From Lichenicoccus sp964247695 (GTDB lineage Bacteria > Pseudomonadota > Alphaproteobacteria > Acetobacterales > Acetobacteraceae), in the NCBI GenBank assembly GCA_964247695.1, contig CAXTVI010000015.1, forward strand, positions 27,401 to 91,400: a stretch of DNA of 64,000 nt, given 5' to 3'. The position numbers and the translations under genes were made by a program. The notes under the pieces were generated by a model. It was not told where the DNA came from. It was given only the letters and a program-made list of their open reading frames with translations, and searched no databases. This document shows positions 55,385 through 64,000 of the stretch, piece by piece (within the stretch, counting starts at the first letter, position 1; the number at the start of each line of letters is the position of its first letter).

Positions 55385-56860
55385 ATGCCAGCCGGACCTG
55401 ACGACCTGGTGCTGCTCGCGCCGGACGAGATGGCGGAGGCGGACCGGCTGGCCGCGACGCTCATGCCGTCCTTCACCCTGATGCGGAATGCCGGCCGCGC
55501 GGTCGCGCGCGCCGCCCTGGCGCTCGGTCCCCGCAGGACGCTGGTGCTGTGCGGGCCCGGCGGCAACGGCGGCGACGGCTACGTGGCAGCCACGTTGCTG
55601 GCGCAGCAGGGCTGGCCGGTCGACGTGGCGGCGCTCGCCGAGCCGTGTCCGGGCAGTGATGCGGCACAGGCGCGCGCCGGCTGGCCCGGCCCGGTGCGAC
55701 GGTTCGATCCGGAGCATGCGGCGCGGGCGGAGCTGGTGATCGATGCGGTGTATGGCGCCGGGCTGAGCCGTCCGGTCGAGGGGCTGGCGGCGGCGACGCT
55801 GTCGCGGGCGCGCCGCGTCCTGGCGGTGGATGTGCCGAGCGGCATCGACGGCGCCACCGGCGCGGTTCGGGGGATGGCGCCGGTGGCCGAACTCACCGTG
55901 ACCTTCTTCCGTGCCAAGCCGGGCCACTGGCTGCTGCCCGGACGCGAGCATCTGGGCCGGCTGGTGGTCGCCGACATCGGCATGCCGAACCAGGTGCTGC
56001 GACAGGTGGCGCCCCATGCTGCAAGGCCCGGCACCTGGGTCAATGAGCCGGGGCTGTGGCACCTGCGCGCGCTGACCGTGCACGACCATAAATACAGCCG
56101 CGGCGTCGTGAGCATCTGCGGCGGCGCCAACATGACGGGGGCCGCCCGGCTCGCGGCTGGCGGCGCGCGGGGCGCCGGTGCCGGGCTGGTCCGGATCGCC
56201 GCCGACCACGGCGCCGACCTGTACCGCGCGGGGGCCGCCGGCCTGATCGTCGACGAGGCGCCGCTGCAGGACCTGCTGGCGGATGAGCGCAGACGCGTCT
56301 GGGTGTGCGGCCCGGGGCTCGCGTCCGACGAGGTCCGGGGCAGCCTGCCCGTCCTGCTCAGGAGCGGCAGGCAGGTGATCGCGGATGCAGGCGCGCTCAC
56401 CGGGAATGCGGGCGCGCTTGGGCATCTGCGCGGCGCCGCGGTGCTGACCCCGCATGCCGGAGAGTTCGCCAAGGTGTTCGGCACTCCGGGAGACGATCGC
56501 CTGGGCGCCGTGCGACGGGCAGCGGCCGCGGTCGATGCGGTGGTGCTGCTGAAGGGTTCGGACAGCATCATCGCCGCACCTGACGGGCGCGCCGCGATCA
56601 ACGGCAATGCGCCGCCCTGGCTCGGCACCGCGGGCGCCGGCGATGTGCTCTCCGGGGTGATCGCGGCCTTGCTGGCCGGCGGCTTGCAGCCGTTCGAGGC
56701 AACGTGCGCCGGCGTCTGGATCCATGGCGACGCGGCGAGCATCGCGGGCGAGGGGCTGCTCGCCGAGGACCTGCTGCGTTGCCTGCCGGCGGCGGTGCAG
56801 GCAGCGCATGGGCACTGCAGGCAGCACGGGCGCGCACCCTTGCCTCGGCACACGCCGTAA
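55385..56860 (+). CDS. nnr: Bifunctional NAD(P)H-hydrate epimerase / ADP-dependent dehydratase
   Basis: Repairs hydrated (damaged) NAD(P)H. The 491-residue product has an N-terminal epimerase domain (about 1-215: LVLCGPGGNGGDGYVAA, AVDVPSGIDG) and a C-terminal ribokinase-like dehydratase domain (KYSRGVVSICGGANMTGAA, VLTPHAGEFAKV, LGTAGAGDVLSGVI). Both domains look intact. It begins just after the divergent small membrane protein gene and ends before tRNA-Leu. Confidence 0.95.
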   Translation: MPAGPDDLVLLAPDEMAEADRLAATLMPSFTLMRNAGRAVARAALALGPRRTLVLCGPGGNGGDGYVAATLLAQQGWPVDVAALAEPCPGSDAAQARAGWPGPVRRFDPEHAARAELVIDAVYGAGLSRPVEGLAAATLSRARRVLAVDVPSGIDGATGAVRGMAPVAELTVTFFRAKPGHWLLPGREHLGRLVVADIGMPNQVLRQVAPHAARPGTWVNEPGLWHLRALTVHDHKYSRGVVSICGGANMTGAARLAAGGARGAGAGLVRIAADHGADLYRAGAAGLIVDEAPLQDLLADERRRVWVCGPGLASDEVRGSLPVLLRSGRQVIADAGALTGNAGALGHLRGAAVLTPHAGEFAKVFGTPGDDRLGAVRRAAAAVDAVVLLKGSDSIIAAPDGRAAINGNAPPWLGTAGAGDVLSGVIAALLAGGLQPFEATCAGVWIHGDAASIAGEGLLAEDLLRCLPAAVQAAHGHCRQHGRAPLPRHTP

Positions 56861-56903
56861 GCTAAAGGCGCGCCCTCACGGCTGCGGCTCGGCGGACGTG
56901 CCG

Positions 56904-56988
<85 letters not shown>

Positions 56989-57055
56989 GGCCGCCGGCGC
57001 GCCCCCGCCCGACACGCGCCACCCCGAGCTCGAATGAAGAAGGATGGCCTGGCAG

Positions 57056-58408
57056 ATGCAGGTGACCGAGACGCTTTCCGAAGGCCTCAAGCGCGGCTTC
57101 ACCGTCGTGGTGCCGGGCGCCGAGATGGAAGGCCGCCGCCAGGCGCGTCTGGCCGAGCTCGGCCGCGAGATGAAGCTGCCCGGCTTTCGCCCCGGCAAGG
57201 TGCCGCTCTCCCTGGTCCGCCAGCGCTACGGCACGGCGGTTTCCGGCGAGATCCTCGAGCAGACCGTGAACGACGCGACGCGCGACCTGCTGGCCGAACG
57301 CGGCCTGCGCTCGGCGACGCAGCCGAAGGTCGATCTGGTGCGCGGCGACGTGGCGCCTGTTGCCGGCAAGGCGCCGGCGGACGACCTGGAGTTCACCGTC
57401 GAGCTGGAACTGCTGCCCGAGATCACGCCGCCCGACCTCGCCGGCCTGTCGCTCACCCGGCTGAAGGCGGAGCCGGACGCCGAGACCATCGATCGCGCGC
57501 TCGCCGACATCGCCAAGCGCAACCGCGGCTTCGAGACCATCGAGGAGCAGCGTGGCGCGGCGCCGGGCGAGGTCCTGACGGTCGATTTCGTCGGCAAGGT
57601 CGACGGCGTCGCGTTCGACGGCGGCACGGCGGCCGACGTCAATGTCGAGATCGGCGGCTCGGGCTTCATTCCCGGCTTCGCCGAGCAGCTCGAAGGACTG
57701 GAGCCGGGCCAGGAGCGCACCATCAACGTGACCTTCCCCGACGAGTACCAGGCGGCGGAACTCGCCGGCAAGTCGGCCACCTTCGACGTCAGCGCCCGCG
57801 CGCTGAAGCGGCCGATCGACTCCGTGCTCGATGACGAGCTGGCCAAGAAGATCGGCTTCGAGGAGCTGGCGCAGGTGCGTGAGGTCATCAGCCAGCAGGT
57901 GCAGCAGGAATACGACCAACTCTCGCGCATGCGCATCAAGCGCGAGCTGCTCGACATCCTGGCCGAGCGCGCCGATTTTCCGGCCCCCGAGGGGATGGTG
58001 GAGACCGAGTTCGCGTCGATCTGGCAGCGCGTGGAGGCGGACCGCAAGGAGGGCCGCGTCGATGACGAGGACAAGGAGAAGGACGAGGAGACGCTGCGCG
58101 CCGACTACCGCCGCATCGCCGATCGTCGGGTGCGCCTGGGGCTGCTGCTGGCCGAGATCGGGCGCATCGCCAACGTCTCGGTGACCCAGGAGGAGCTGGG
58201 CCGCGCCATGCGCACCGAGGCCGGGCGCTATCCGGGCCAGGAGCAGATGGTGATCGACTTCTTCCGCAAGAACCCGCAGGCGGCCGAGACGCTGCGCGGA
58301 CCGATCTTCGAGAACAAGGTGGTCGACTACATCATCGACCAGGCCAGCGTCGAGGAACGGACCGTCACTCCCGAAGAACTGGCCGAGGTGCCCCCGGCCG
58401 CGGCCTAG
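57056..58408 (+). CDS. tig: Trigger factor
   Basis: Ribosome-bound chaperone and prolyl isomerase. The 450-residue product has the ribosome-binding motif LPGFRPGKVPLSLVRQRYG (about 40-58), the FKBP domain (about 150-240: VTVDFVGKVDGVAFDGGTA, SGFIPGFAEQLEG) and the C-terminal helical cage. The conventional start MQVTETLSEG was preferred over an ATG 12 bases upstream. It heads the protease cluster. Confidence 0.96.
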   Translation: MQVTETLSEGLKRGFTVVVPGAEMEGRRQARLAELGREMKLPGFRPGKVPLSLVRQRYGTAVSGEILEQTVNDATRDLLAERGLRSATQPKVDLVRGDVAPVAGKAPADDLEFTVELELLPEITPPDLAGLSLTRLKAEPDAETIDRALADIAKRNRGFETIEEQRGAAPGEVLTVDFVGKVDGVAFDGGTAADVNVEIGGSGFIPGFAEQLEGLEPGQERTINVTFPDEYQAAELAGKSATFDVSARALKRPIDSVLDDELAKKIGFEELAQVREVISQQVQQEYDQLSRMRIKRELLDILAERADFPAPEGMVETEFASIWQRVEADRKEGRVDDEDKEKDEETLRADYRRIADRRVRLGLLLAEIGRIANVSVTQEELGRAMRTEAGRYPGQEQMVIDFFRKNPQAAETLRGPIFENKVVDYIIDQASVEERTVTPEELAEVPPAAA

Positions 58409-58567
58409 CCAGGGGTCCGATGGAGCTCCTGTTGAAGCAGGGGTTCCATCCGGACGGCTTCGGTCTATCTTGTTTCCTCCGGTTCGAGGGATCATCTCTC
58501 GCAGCATGTCGGTTCGCGGCGGGTCTCACGGGAGCCGGTCGCCAACCCCGAAGCCAGGGGACAGGTT

Positions 58568-59215
58568 ATGTGGGATCGGGATCCCGTCGAGATCTACAAC
58601 AATGCACTGGTGCCGATGGTGGTCGAGCAGACCAGCCGTGGCGAGCGTGCCTTCGACATCTTTTCGCGACTGCTGCAGGACCGGATCATCTTCCTGACTG
58701 GCCCGGTCTATGACGGTGTCGCCTCGCTGATCAGCGCCCAGCTGCTGCATCTCGAAAGCGTCAATCCGAACAAGGACATCTCGTTCTACATCAACAGCCC
58801 GGGTGGAGTGGTCTCGGCCGGGCTCGCGATCTACGACACCATGCAGTACATCCGTAGCCCTGTGAACACCGTCTGCATCGGGCAGGCGGCGTCGATGGGC
58901 TCGCTGCTGCTTGCCGCCGGCGCCAAGGGCAAGCGGCTGGCGCTCCCGAACGCCCGGGTCATGGTGCACCAGCCTTCGGGCGGCGCACAGGGCCAGGCCA
59001 GCGACATCGAGATCCAGGCCAAGGAGATCCTCTATCTCCGGCAGCGGCTGAACGAGATCTACGAGCAGCATACCGGCCAGACCCTCGAGGCGATCGAGCA
59101 GAAGCTGGAGCGGGACAGCTACATGTCGGCGGTCGAGGCCCAGGCCTTCGGTATCGTCGACGAGGTGTTGCAGAACCGCCCGGTTCCGGCAGCCGAGGAC
59201 GGCACCAAGACCTGA
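58568..59215 (+). CDS. clpP: ATP-dependent Clp protease proteolytic subunit
   Basis: Serine peptidase that forms the 14-subunit chamber with ClpX or ClpA. The 215-residue product has the catalytic triad Ser109 (GQAASMGS), His134 (MVHQPSGG) and Asp183 (RDSYMSA). The N-terminal segment WDRDPVEIYNNALVPMVVEQT is typical. The preceding 159 bases have no clear promoter; a sharp hairpin is absent. Confidence 0.97.
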   Translation: MWDRDPVEIYNNALVPMVVEQTSRGERAFDIFSRLLQDRIIFLTGPVYDGVASLISAQLLHLESVNPNKDISFYINSPGGVVSAGLAIYDTMQYIRSPVNTVCIGQAASMGSLLLAAGAKGKRLALPNARVMVHQPSGGAQGQASDIEIQAKEILYLRQRLNEIYEQHTGQTLEAIEQKLERDSYMSAVEAQAFGIVDEVLQNRPVPAAEDGTKT

Positions 59216-59267
59216 CGCCGGGCCGGCCCCGGCGGCCGGCCGCCACGGCCCCGGAAGTGTTCCGTCC

Positions 59268-59295
59268 TTGATGCGGCTTCCGGGACAGGTCTAGT
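59268..59295 (+). promoter_or_regulatory. Likely clpX promoter
   Basis: TTGATG, a 16-base spacer and TCTAGT (four of six matches) lie 54 bases before the clpX ATG, after GC-rich inverted repeats that could end clpP transcription. Sequence-only evidence. Confidence 0.4.
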
Positions 59296-59348
59296 GTTTC
59301 GAGCGTGACCCGTGGCTGCTCGCGCATCCATGGTGGGTAGGAGCAGCC

Positions 59349-60605
59349 ATGAGCAAGTCCAGCGATTCCAAGAACACCCTGTACTGCTCGTTCTGCGGGA
59401 AATCGCAGCATGAGGTGCGCAAGCTCATCGCGGGTCCCACCGTGTTCATCTGCGACGAGTGCGTCGAGCTGTGCATGGACATCATCCGCGAGGAGCACAA
59501 GACGCACCTCGTGAAGTCCCGTGACGGTGTGCCGACGCCCAAGGAGATCTGCAAGGTCCTGGACGACTACGTGATCGGCCAGTTCCACGCCAAGAAGGTG
59601 CTCTCGGTCGCGGTCCACAACCATTACAAGCGGTTGGCGCATGGGGCGAAGAACAACGACGTCGAGATCGCCAAGTCCAACATCATGCTGGTCGGCCCGA
59701 CCGGCTCCGGCAAGACCCTGCTGGCCCAGACGCTGGCCCGTATCCTCGACGTGCCGTTCACCATGGCGGATGCCACCACGCTCACCGAGGCAGGCTATGT
59801 CGGCGAGGATGTCGAGAACATCATCCTCAAGCTGCTGCAGTCGGCGGACTACAATGTCGAGCGGGCGCAGCGCGGCATCGTCTATATCGACGAGGTCGAC
59901 AAGATCAGCCGCAAGTCGGACAACCCCTCGATCACCCGCGACGTCAGCGGCGAGGGTGTGCAGCAGGCCCTTCTGAAGATCATGGAGGGTACCGTGGCTT
60001 CGGTGCCGCCGCAGGGCGGCCGCAAGCACCCGCAGCAGGAGTTCCTGCAGGTCGACACCACCAACATCCTGTTCATCTGCGGCGGCGCCTTCGCGGGCCT
60101 GGAGAAGATCATCGCGGCGCGCGGCAAGGGCTCGGGCGTGGGTTTCGGCAGCGACGTGCAGGCGCCGGACGAGCGCCGCATGGGCCACATCCTGCGCGAG
60201 GTGGAGCCTGAGGACCTGCTCAAGTTCGGCCTGATCCCGGAGTTCATCGGCCGCCTGCCGGTGGTGGCGACGCTCGAGGATCTCGACGAGCCGGCGCTGA
60301 TCGAGATCCTGACCAAGCCCAAGAACGCGCTGATCAAGCAATACGGCAGGCTGTTCCAGATGGAGGGCGTTAAGCTCTCCTTCACCGACGACGCCCTAAA
60401 ACAGGTGGCGCTGCGGGCGATCGCCCGACGCACCGGGGCACGCGGGCTGCGGTCGATCATGGAGAGCATCCTGCTCTCGACGATGTTCGACCTGCCCGGC
60501 CTGGAGAACGTCGACGAGGTGGTGATCAACCGTGAAGTCGCCGAGAACAAGGCCGAACCGGTCTTCGTCTATGGCAAGGAGCGGCCGGCGGAACAGTCCG
60601 CCTGA
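59349..60605 (+). CDS. clpX: ATP-dependent Clp protease ATPase subunit ClpX
   Basis: AAA+ unfoldase that feeds substrates to ClpP. The 418-residue product has the C4 zinc finger (Cys13, Cys16, Cys35, Cys38), Walker A GPTGSGKT (116-123), Walker B IVYIDEVDK and the IGF-type loop region LIPEFIGRLP, at the usual family length. Confidence 0.98.
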   Translation: MSKSSDSKNTLYCSFCGKSQHEVRKLIAGPTVFICDECVELCMDIIREEHKTHLVKSRDGVPTPKEICKVLDDYVIGQFHAKKVLSVAVHNHYKRLAHGAKNNDVEIAKSNIMLVGPTGSGKTLLAQTLARILDVPFTMADATTLTEAGYVGEDVENIILKLLQSADYNVERAQRGIVYIDEVDKISRKSDNPSITRDVSGEGVQQALLKIMEGTVASVPPQGGRKHPQQEFLQVDTTNILFICGGAFAGLEKIIAARGKGSGVGFGSDVQAPDERRMGHILREVEPEDLLKFGLIPEFIGRLPVVATLEDLDEPALIEILTKPKNALIKQYGRLFQMEGVKLSFTDDALKQVALRAIARRTGARGLRSIMESILLSTMFDLPGLENVDEVVINREVAENKAEPVFVYGKERPAEQSA

Positions 60606-60633
60606 CGCGCTCGCTGCCGGCCGGGCCGCGCCC

Positions 60634-60662
60634 TTGCGGCTCATCCGGACGCTGCCGATATC
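60634..60662 (+). promoter_or_regulatory. Possible lon promoter
   Basis: TTGCGG, 17 bases and GATATC lie about 90 bases before lon. The preceding C could make it a CTTG-type heat-shock -35, which would suit Lon, but the -10 matches neither sigma class well. Confidence 0.25.
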
Positions 60663-60755
60663 TTACAACAGGCTGCAGCCTCATCTGCATAGAGAGGTCC
60701 ATGTGCGCCGGAACGGGCACATGGTCTTCGACTGTCCATCAGGAGGTCGAGTGCC

Positions 60756-63326
60756 ATGACTGAAATCAAGAAGCCGGGCCGGACACCGCGCCCGAAATCC
60801 GTCGAGAAGCCGAACCCGGGCGCGCCCCAGGGGGCGCCCGGCGCGGCACCGGAAGCGGCGACCCCGGGGTCCAAGGCCACCGGCAAGCCGGCCGCTGATG
60901 CTGGCCGCGTGGCGGCTCGGGTGCGTCCGCCGTCCGACGAGACGCTTGCCGTGCTGCCGCTGCGCGACATCGTCGTGTTCCCGCACATGATCGTGCCGCT
61001 GTTCGTCGGCCGCGAGAAGTCGGTGCGGGCGCTCGAGGCGGTGACCAAGGAAGACAAGCAGATCCTGCTGGTGGCGCAGAAGAACGCGGCCCAGGACGAT
61101 CCGGGCGCCGACGACATCTATCGCTGCGGCACCGTGTCAACCATCCTGCAGCTGCTCAAGCTGCCGGACGGGACCGTGAAGGTGCTGGTCGAGGGCGGAC
61201 GGCGTGCGCGCATCCGCGAGTTCCGCGAGACCGAGAGCCATTTCGAGGCGGTCATCGACGAGATGCCGGAGATCGTGCCCGAGGAGGGCGCGACCAGCGA
61301 GCTCGAGGCGCTCGGCCGCACCGTGGTCGGGCAGTTCGAGCAATATATCAAGCTGAACAAGAAGATCGCTCCCGAGGTGCTGGTCTCGCTGAACCAGATC
61401 GAGGAGCCGACCAAGCTCGCCGACACGATCGCCAGCCACCTCAACCTCAAGATCTCCGAGAAGCAGGAGCTGCTGGAGATCACCGGCGTCGCCGAACGTC
61501 TTGAGCGGGTGTTCGCGCACATGGAAGCCGAGATCGGCGTCCTGCAGGTTGAGAAGCGCATCCGGAACCGCGTCAAGCGGCAGATGGAAAAGACGCAGCG
61601 CGAGTACTACCTGAACGAGCAGCTCAAGGCGATCCAGAAGGAGCTGGGCGAGGGCGAGGACGGCAAGGACGAGACGTCCGAGCTCGAGGACCGCATCAAG
61701 AAGACCAAGTTCACCAAGGAAGCGCACGACAAGGCGATGAGCGAGCTGAAGAAGCTTCGCGGCATGAGCCCGATGTCGGCGGAATCCACGGTGGTACGCA
61801 ACTATCTCGACTGGATGCTGAGCATCCCGTGGAAGAAGCGCTCCAAGGTGCGCACCGATGTCGCCGAAGCCGAAAAGGTGCTCGACATCGACCATTACGG
61901 CCTCGACAAGGTCAAGGAGCGCATCCTCGAATATCTTGCGGTGCAGTCGCGCGCCAACAAGCTGAAGGGGCCGATCCTGTGCCTGGTTGGACCGCCGGGC
62001 GTCGGCAAGACCTCGCTGGGCAAGTCGATCGCCAAGGCGACGGGCCGCAACTTCGTACGCATGTCGCTCGGCGGCGTACGCGACGAGGCGGAGATCCGCG
62101 GCCATCGCCGGACCTATATCGGCTCGATGCCCGGCAAGATCGTGCAGGGCATGAAGAAGGCGAAGAGCTCGAACCCGTTGTTCCTGCTCGACGAGATCGA
62201 CAAGCTCGGCAATGACTGGCGCGGCGACCCGTCGGCGGCGCTGCTCGAGGTGCTTGATCCGGAGCAGAACTCGACCTTCGCGGACCATTATCTGGAGGTC
62301 GATTACGACCTGTCGGACGTGATGTTCGTGACCACGGCGAACAGCCTGCACATGCCGCAGCCGCTGCTCGACCGCATGGAGATCATCCGCATCCCCGGCT
62401 ATACCGAGGACGAGAAGGTCGAGATCGCCAAGCGGCATCTGCTGGCAAAGCAGACGGAGGCGCATAGCCTGAAGCCCGGCGAGTGGTCGATCAGCGAGGA
62501 CGCTTTGCGTGAGCTGGTGCGGACCTACACGCGCGAAGCGGGCGTGCGCAATCTGGAGCGCGAGATCGCCAACCTGGCGCGCAAGGTCGTCAAGGAGATC
62601 GTCACCGGCAAGGCCAAGCGGGTCGCGATCACGCGCAAGAACCTCGAGAAATACGCAGGCGTGAAGCGCTTCCGCTACGGCGAGGCGGAGTCCGAGGACA
62701 TGGTCGGCGTGGTGACCGGGCTGGCCTGGACCGAGGTCGGCGGCGAGATCCTGACCATCGAGAGCGTGATGGTCCCGGGCAAGGGCGTCGTGAAGACCAC
62801 CGGCAAGCTCGGCGACGTCATGCAGGAGAGCGTGTCTGCGGCGCTGAGCTATGTGCGCAGCCGGTCGATCACCTTCGGCATCAAGCCGACCCTGCTGGAG
62901 AAGCGCGATATCCACGTGCATGTGCCGGAGGGAGCGACTCCGAAGGACGGCCCGTCTGCCGGCGTCGCGATGGCGATCACGCTGATCAGCGTGATGACCG
63001 GTATCCCGATCAGGCGCGACGTCGCGATGACCGGCGAGATCACGCTGCGTGGCCGGGTGCTGCCCATCGGTGGCCTCAAGGAAAAGCTGCTCGCGGCGCT
63101 GCGCGCCGGCATCACCACGGTGTTCTTCCCGAAGGATAACGAGAAGGACCTTGCGGACATTCCCGAGAGCGTCCGCAAGCACCTCAAGCTGATCCCGGTG
63201 GCGCATGTCGACGAGGTGATCGGCAAGGCGCTGGTGCGGGCGCCGGAGCCGATCGAGTGGGCCGAGCCGGCTGAACCGGTTGCAGCCGCCGCCGGCGCCG
63301 AGGCCGGAGTGCCGCTCGCGCACTGA
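60756..63326 (+). CDS. lon: ATP-dependent protease Lon
   Basis: AAA+ serine protease that removes damaged and regulatory proteins. The 856-residue product has an N-terminal Pro/Ala-rich extension of about 60 residues, the LON substrate domain starting LPLRDIVVFPHMIVPLFVGR, Walker A GPPGVGKTS (about 412), and the protease dyad Ser734 (PKDGPSAGVAM) and Lys775 (GGLKEKLLAA). The extension is not present in most Lon proteins and its start could lie further in, but the AGGAGG site fits this ATG. Confidence 0.97.
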   Translation: MTEIKKPGRTPRPKSVEKPNPGAPQGAPGAAPEAATPGSKATGKPAADAGRVAARVRPPSDETLAVLPLRDIVVFPHMIVPLFVGREKSVRALEAVTKEDKQILLVAQKNAAQDDPGADDIYRCGTVSTILQLLKLPDGTVKVLVEGGRRARIREFRETESHFEAVIDEMPEIVPEEGATSELEALGRTVVGQFEQYIKLNKKIAPEVLVSLNQIEEPTKLADTIASHLNLKISEKQELLEITGVAERLERVFAHMEAEIGVLQVEKRIRNRVKRQMEKTQREYYLNEQLKAIQKELGEGEDGKDETSELEDRIKKTKFTKEAHDKAMSELKKLRGMSPMSAESTVVRNYLDWMLSIPWKKRSKVRTDVAEAEKVLDIDHYGLDKVKERILEYLAVQSRANKLKGPILCLVGPPGVGKTSLGKSIAKATGRNFVRMSLGGVRDEAEIRGHRRTYIGSMPGKIVQGMKKAKSSNPLFLLDEIDKLGNDWRGDPSAALLEVLDPEQNSTFADHYLEVDYDLSDVMFVTTANSLHMPQPLLDRMEIIRIPGYTEDEKVEIAKRHLLAKQTEAHSLKPGEWSISEDALRELVRTYTREAGVRNLEREIANLARKVVKEIVTGKAKRVAITRKNLEKYAGVKRFRYGEAESEDMVGVVTGLAWTEVGGEILTIESVMVPGKGVVKTTGKLGDVMQESVSAALSYVRSRSITFGIKPTLLEKRDIHVHVPEGATPKDGPSAGVAMAITLISVMTGIPIRRDVAMTGEITLRGRVLPIGGLKEKLLAALRAGITTVFFPKDNEKDLADIPESVRKHLKLIPVAHVDEVIGKALVRAPEPIEWAEPAEPVAAAAGAEAGVPLAH

Positions 63327-63410
63327 ATGCGACCCTCTACGGCGACGTCCAGTGCTGCAAGGTTCAAGGGCTAAACCTTAGACGAGGCATTATCGAGAGG
63401 TGATGCTTCG

Positions 63411-63439
63411 TTGACGGGGCAGAACAGAGGCCCTTAATC
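63411..63439 (+). promoter_or_regulatory. Likely hupB promoter
   Basis: TTGACG, a 17-base spacer and TTAATC form a sigma-70-like pair about 100 bases before the HU start, in the 209-base space after lon. Confidence 0.5.
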
Positions 63440-63535
63440 TGCCGGGCCGCCGACCTCGTTCGCGGTCGGTGACCGAAGTGAACCGTGTAGTCCAAGAGGC
63501 GCAGCGGGACGCATCCAAAGACAGAAAGGCGCATT

Positions 63536-63823
63536 ATGGCAGAGAAGCCACTCAACAAGCAGGAACTCGTCTCGGCGGTCGCTGATGAAGCGGATCTGCC
63601 CAAGGCAAAGGCGAGCGAGGTGGTCGACGCCGTGTTCGCCTCCATCGAGAAGGCGCTCAAGAACAAACAGGAAGTGCGGCTGGTCGGGTTTGGAACGTTC
63701 GTGACGGCCTCACGCAAGGCCGCCAAGGGTCGTAACCCGCGCACGGGCGAGGAGATCGACATTCCGGCTTCCACATCGGTCCGCTTCAAGCCTGGCAAGA
63801 CATTGAAGGACGCGGTCAGCTAG
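63536..63823 (+). CDS. hupB: DNA-binding protein HU
   Basis: Nucleoid protein that bends DNA as a dimer. The 95-residue product has the HU fold with NKQELVSAVADEADLPKAKA, VRLVGFGTF, the arm motif GRNPRTGEEIDIPAS and VRFKPGKTLKDAV. It lies after lon, the usual alphaproteobacterial order. Confidence 0.97.
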   Translation: MAEKPLNKQELVSAVADEADLPKAKASEVVDAVFASIEKALKNKQEVRLVGFGTFVTASRKAAKGRNPRTGEEIDIPASTSVRFKPGKTLKDAVS

Positions 63824-63862
63824 CTGTACCGCACGCGGTGCAGACCGCGAGTGCTTACGATC

Positions 63863-63897
63863 CGAGGGCTGCCCTGCGGATGCGGTGGCAGCCCTCG
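63863..63897 (+). terminator. Terminator-like hairpin after hupB
   Basis: A perfect 11-base stem, CGAGGGCTGCC and GGCAGCCCTCG, with a 13-base loop, starts 40 bases after the hupB stop. A strong T run is lacking. Confidence 0.6.
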
Positions 63898-63948
63898 TGC
63901 TGTCGACGCTGGGAACAGCATGCTGATCCTGGGCGTCTGGCGGATCAG

Positions 63949-64000
63949 GGGCGGTTAGCTCAGCGGTAGAGCGTCTCGTTTACACCGAGAGGGTCGGCGG
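63949..64000 (+). tRNA. tRNA-Val (UAC), cut by the window edge
   Basis: The first 52 bases show the acceptor GGGCGGT, D arm GCTC/GAGC, anticodon stem TCTCG/CGAGA with loop TTTACAC giving UAC, and the start of the T arm GTCGGCGG. The 3' part is outside the window. Confidence 0.92.

Noticed and set aside
59216..59260. GC-rich inverted repeats after clpP as a rho-independent terminator.
   Set aside because: The arms pair well but are mostly CCGG repeats and are not followed by a T run; chance in this composition is likely.
63358..63378. AAGGTT/AACCTT inverted repeat after lon as a terminator.
   Set aside because: Only six base pairs with a nine-base loop and no T run.

Overview
The window is GC-rich chromosomal DNA from an alphaproteobacterium. 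The best guess is Rhodospirillales, probably Acetobacteraceae; this is inferred from gene content and order, not from a marker search. Pointers are the cobT-cobS-J-protein-bolA block, a DUF4167 gene just after prmC, a SUF operon led by an Rrf2 regulator and carrying both SufU and SufT types, and the tig-clpP-clpX-lon-hupB series ending in tRNA-Val. I see no transposase, integrase, phage gene, CRISPR array or replication origin, so this looks like core genome with a few decayed genes.

Layout. 1-3.3 kb: cobT (cut by the left edge), cobS and a J-domain gene on the minus strand, with bolA divergent. 3.4-4.3 kb: a decay patch with relics of an alpha/beta hydrolase and a short-chain dehydrogenase. 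4.3-6.9 kb: a minus-strand group of ankyrin-like protein, slipin and NADPH-dependent reductase. 7.1-8.9 kb: acyltransferase and NudL-type hydrolase. 8.9-11.7 kb: a 2-oxoadipate dioxygenase/decarboxylase-type gene facing an ALDH7 gene, two enzyme types of lysine/2-aminoadipate breakdown. 11.9-16.9 kb: hydrolase, amino-acid permease, glycosyltransferase, small secreted and DUF2934 proteins, msrA. 17-24.3 kb: rodZ, ispG, hisS, prfA, prmC and the DUF4167 gene, interrupted by one antisense secreted-protein gene. 24.3-29.5 kb: MscS channel, tRNA-Met, lipoprotein, Nudix protein and an Atm1-type ABC exporter. 29.6-32.3 kb: rpmB and fusA, the latter behind a leader with two strong hairpins. 32.5-34.9 kb: a frameshifted tautomerase and a large orphan DUF1217 (flagellum-associated) protein. 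34.9-40.4 kb: an operon of a divergent PEP-carboxylase homologue, a metallo-beta-lactamase-fold hydrolase and a secreted S10 peptidase. 40.6-48.7 kb: a DUF445 gene and the SUF iron-sulfur operon. 48.7-56.9 kb: esterase, rRNA m5U methyltransferase, DEAD-box helicase, GH15 enzyme, small membrane protein and bifunctional NAD(P)HX repair enzyme. 56.9-64 kb: tRNA-Leu, trigger factor, ClpP, ClpX, Lon, HU and the start of tRNA-Val.

How the genes relate. The clearest units are Fe-S assembly (rrf2-sufBCDS-sufU-sufT-sufA), protein quality control (tig-clpP-clpX-lon), translation (hisS, prfA, prmC, rpmB, fusA, rlmD-like, DEAD helicase, three tRNAs) and the cobaltochelatase AAA+ pair CobS/CobT. Several RNA/protein pairs are tightly packed with ATGA overlaps, and two convergent pairs have abutting stop codons. 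No new defence or mobile system is visible. The most unusual items are the PEP-carboxylase homologue with replaced active-site residues, the DUF1217 protein split by a large insert, and the structured fusA leader.
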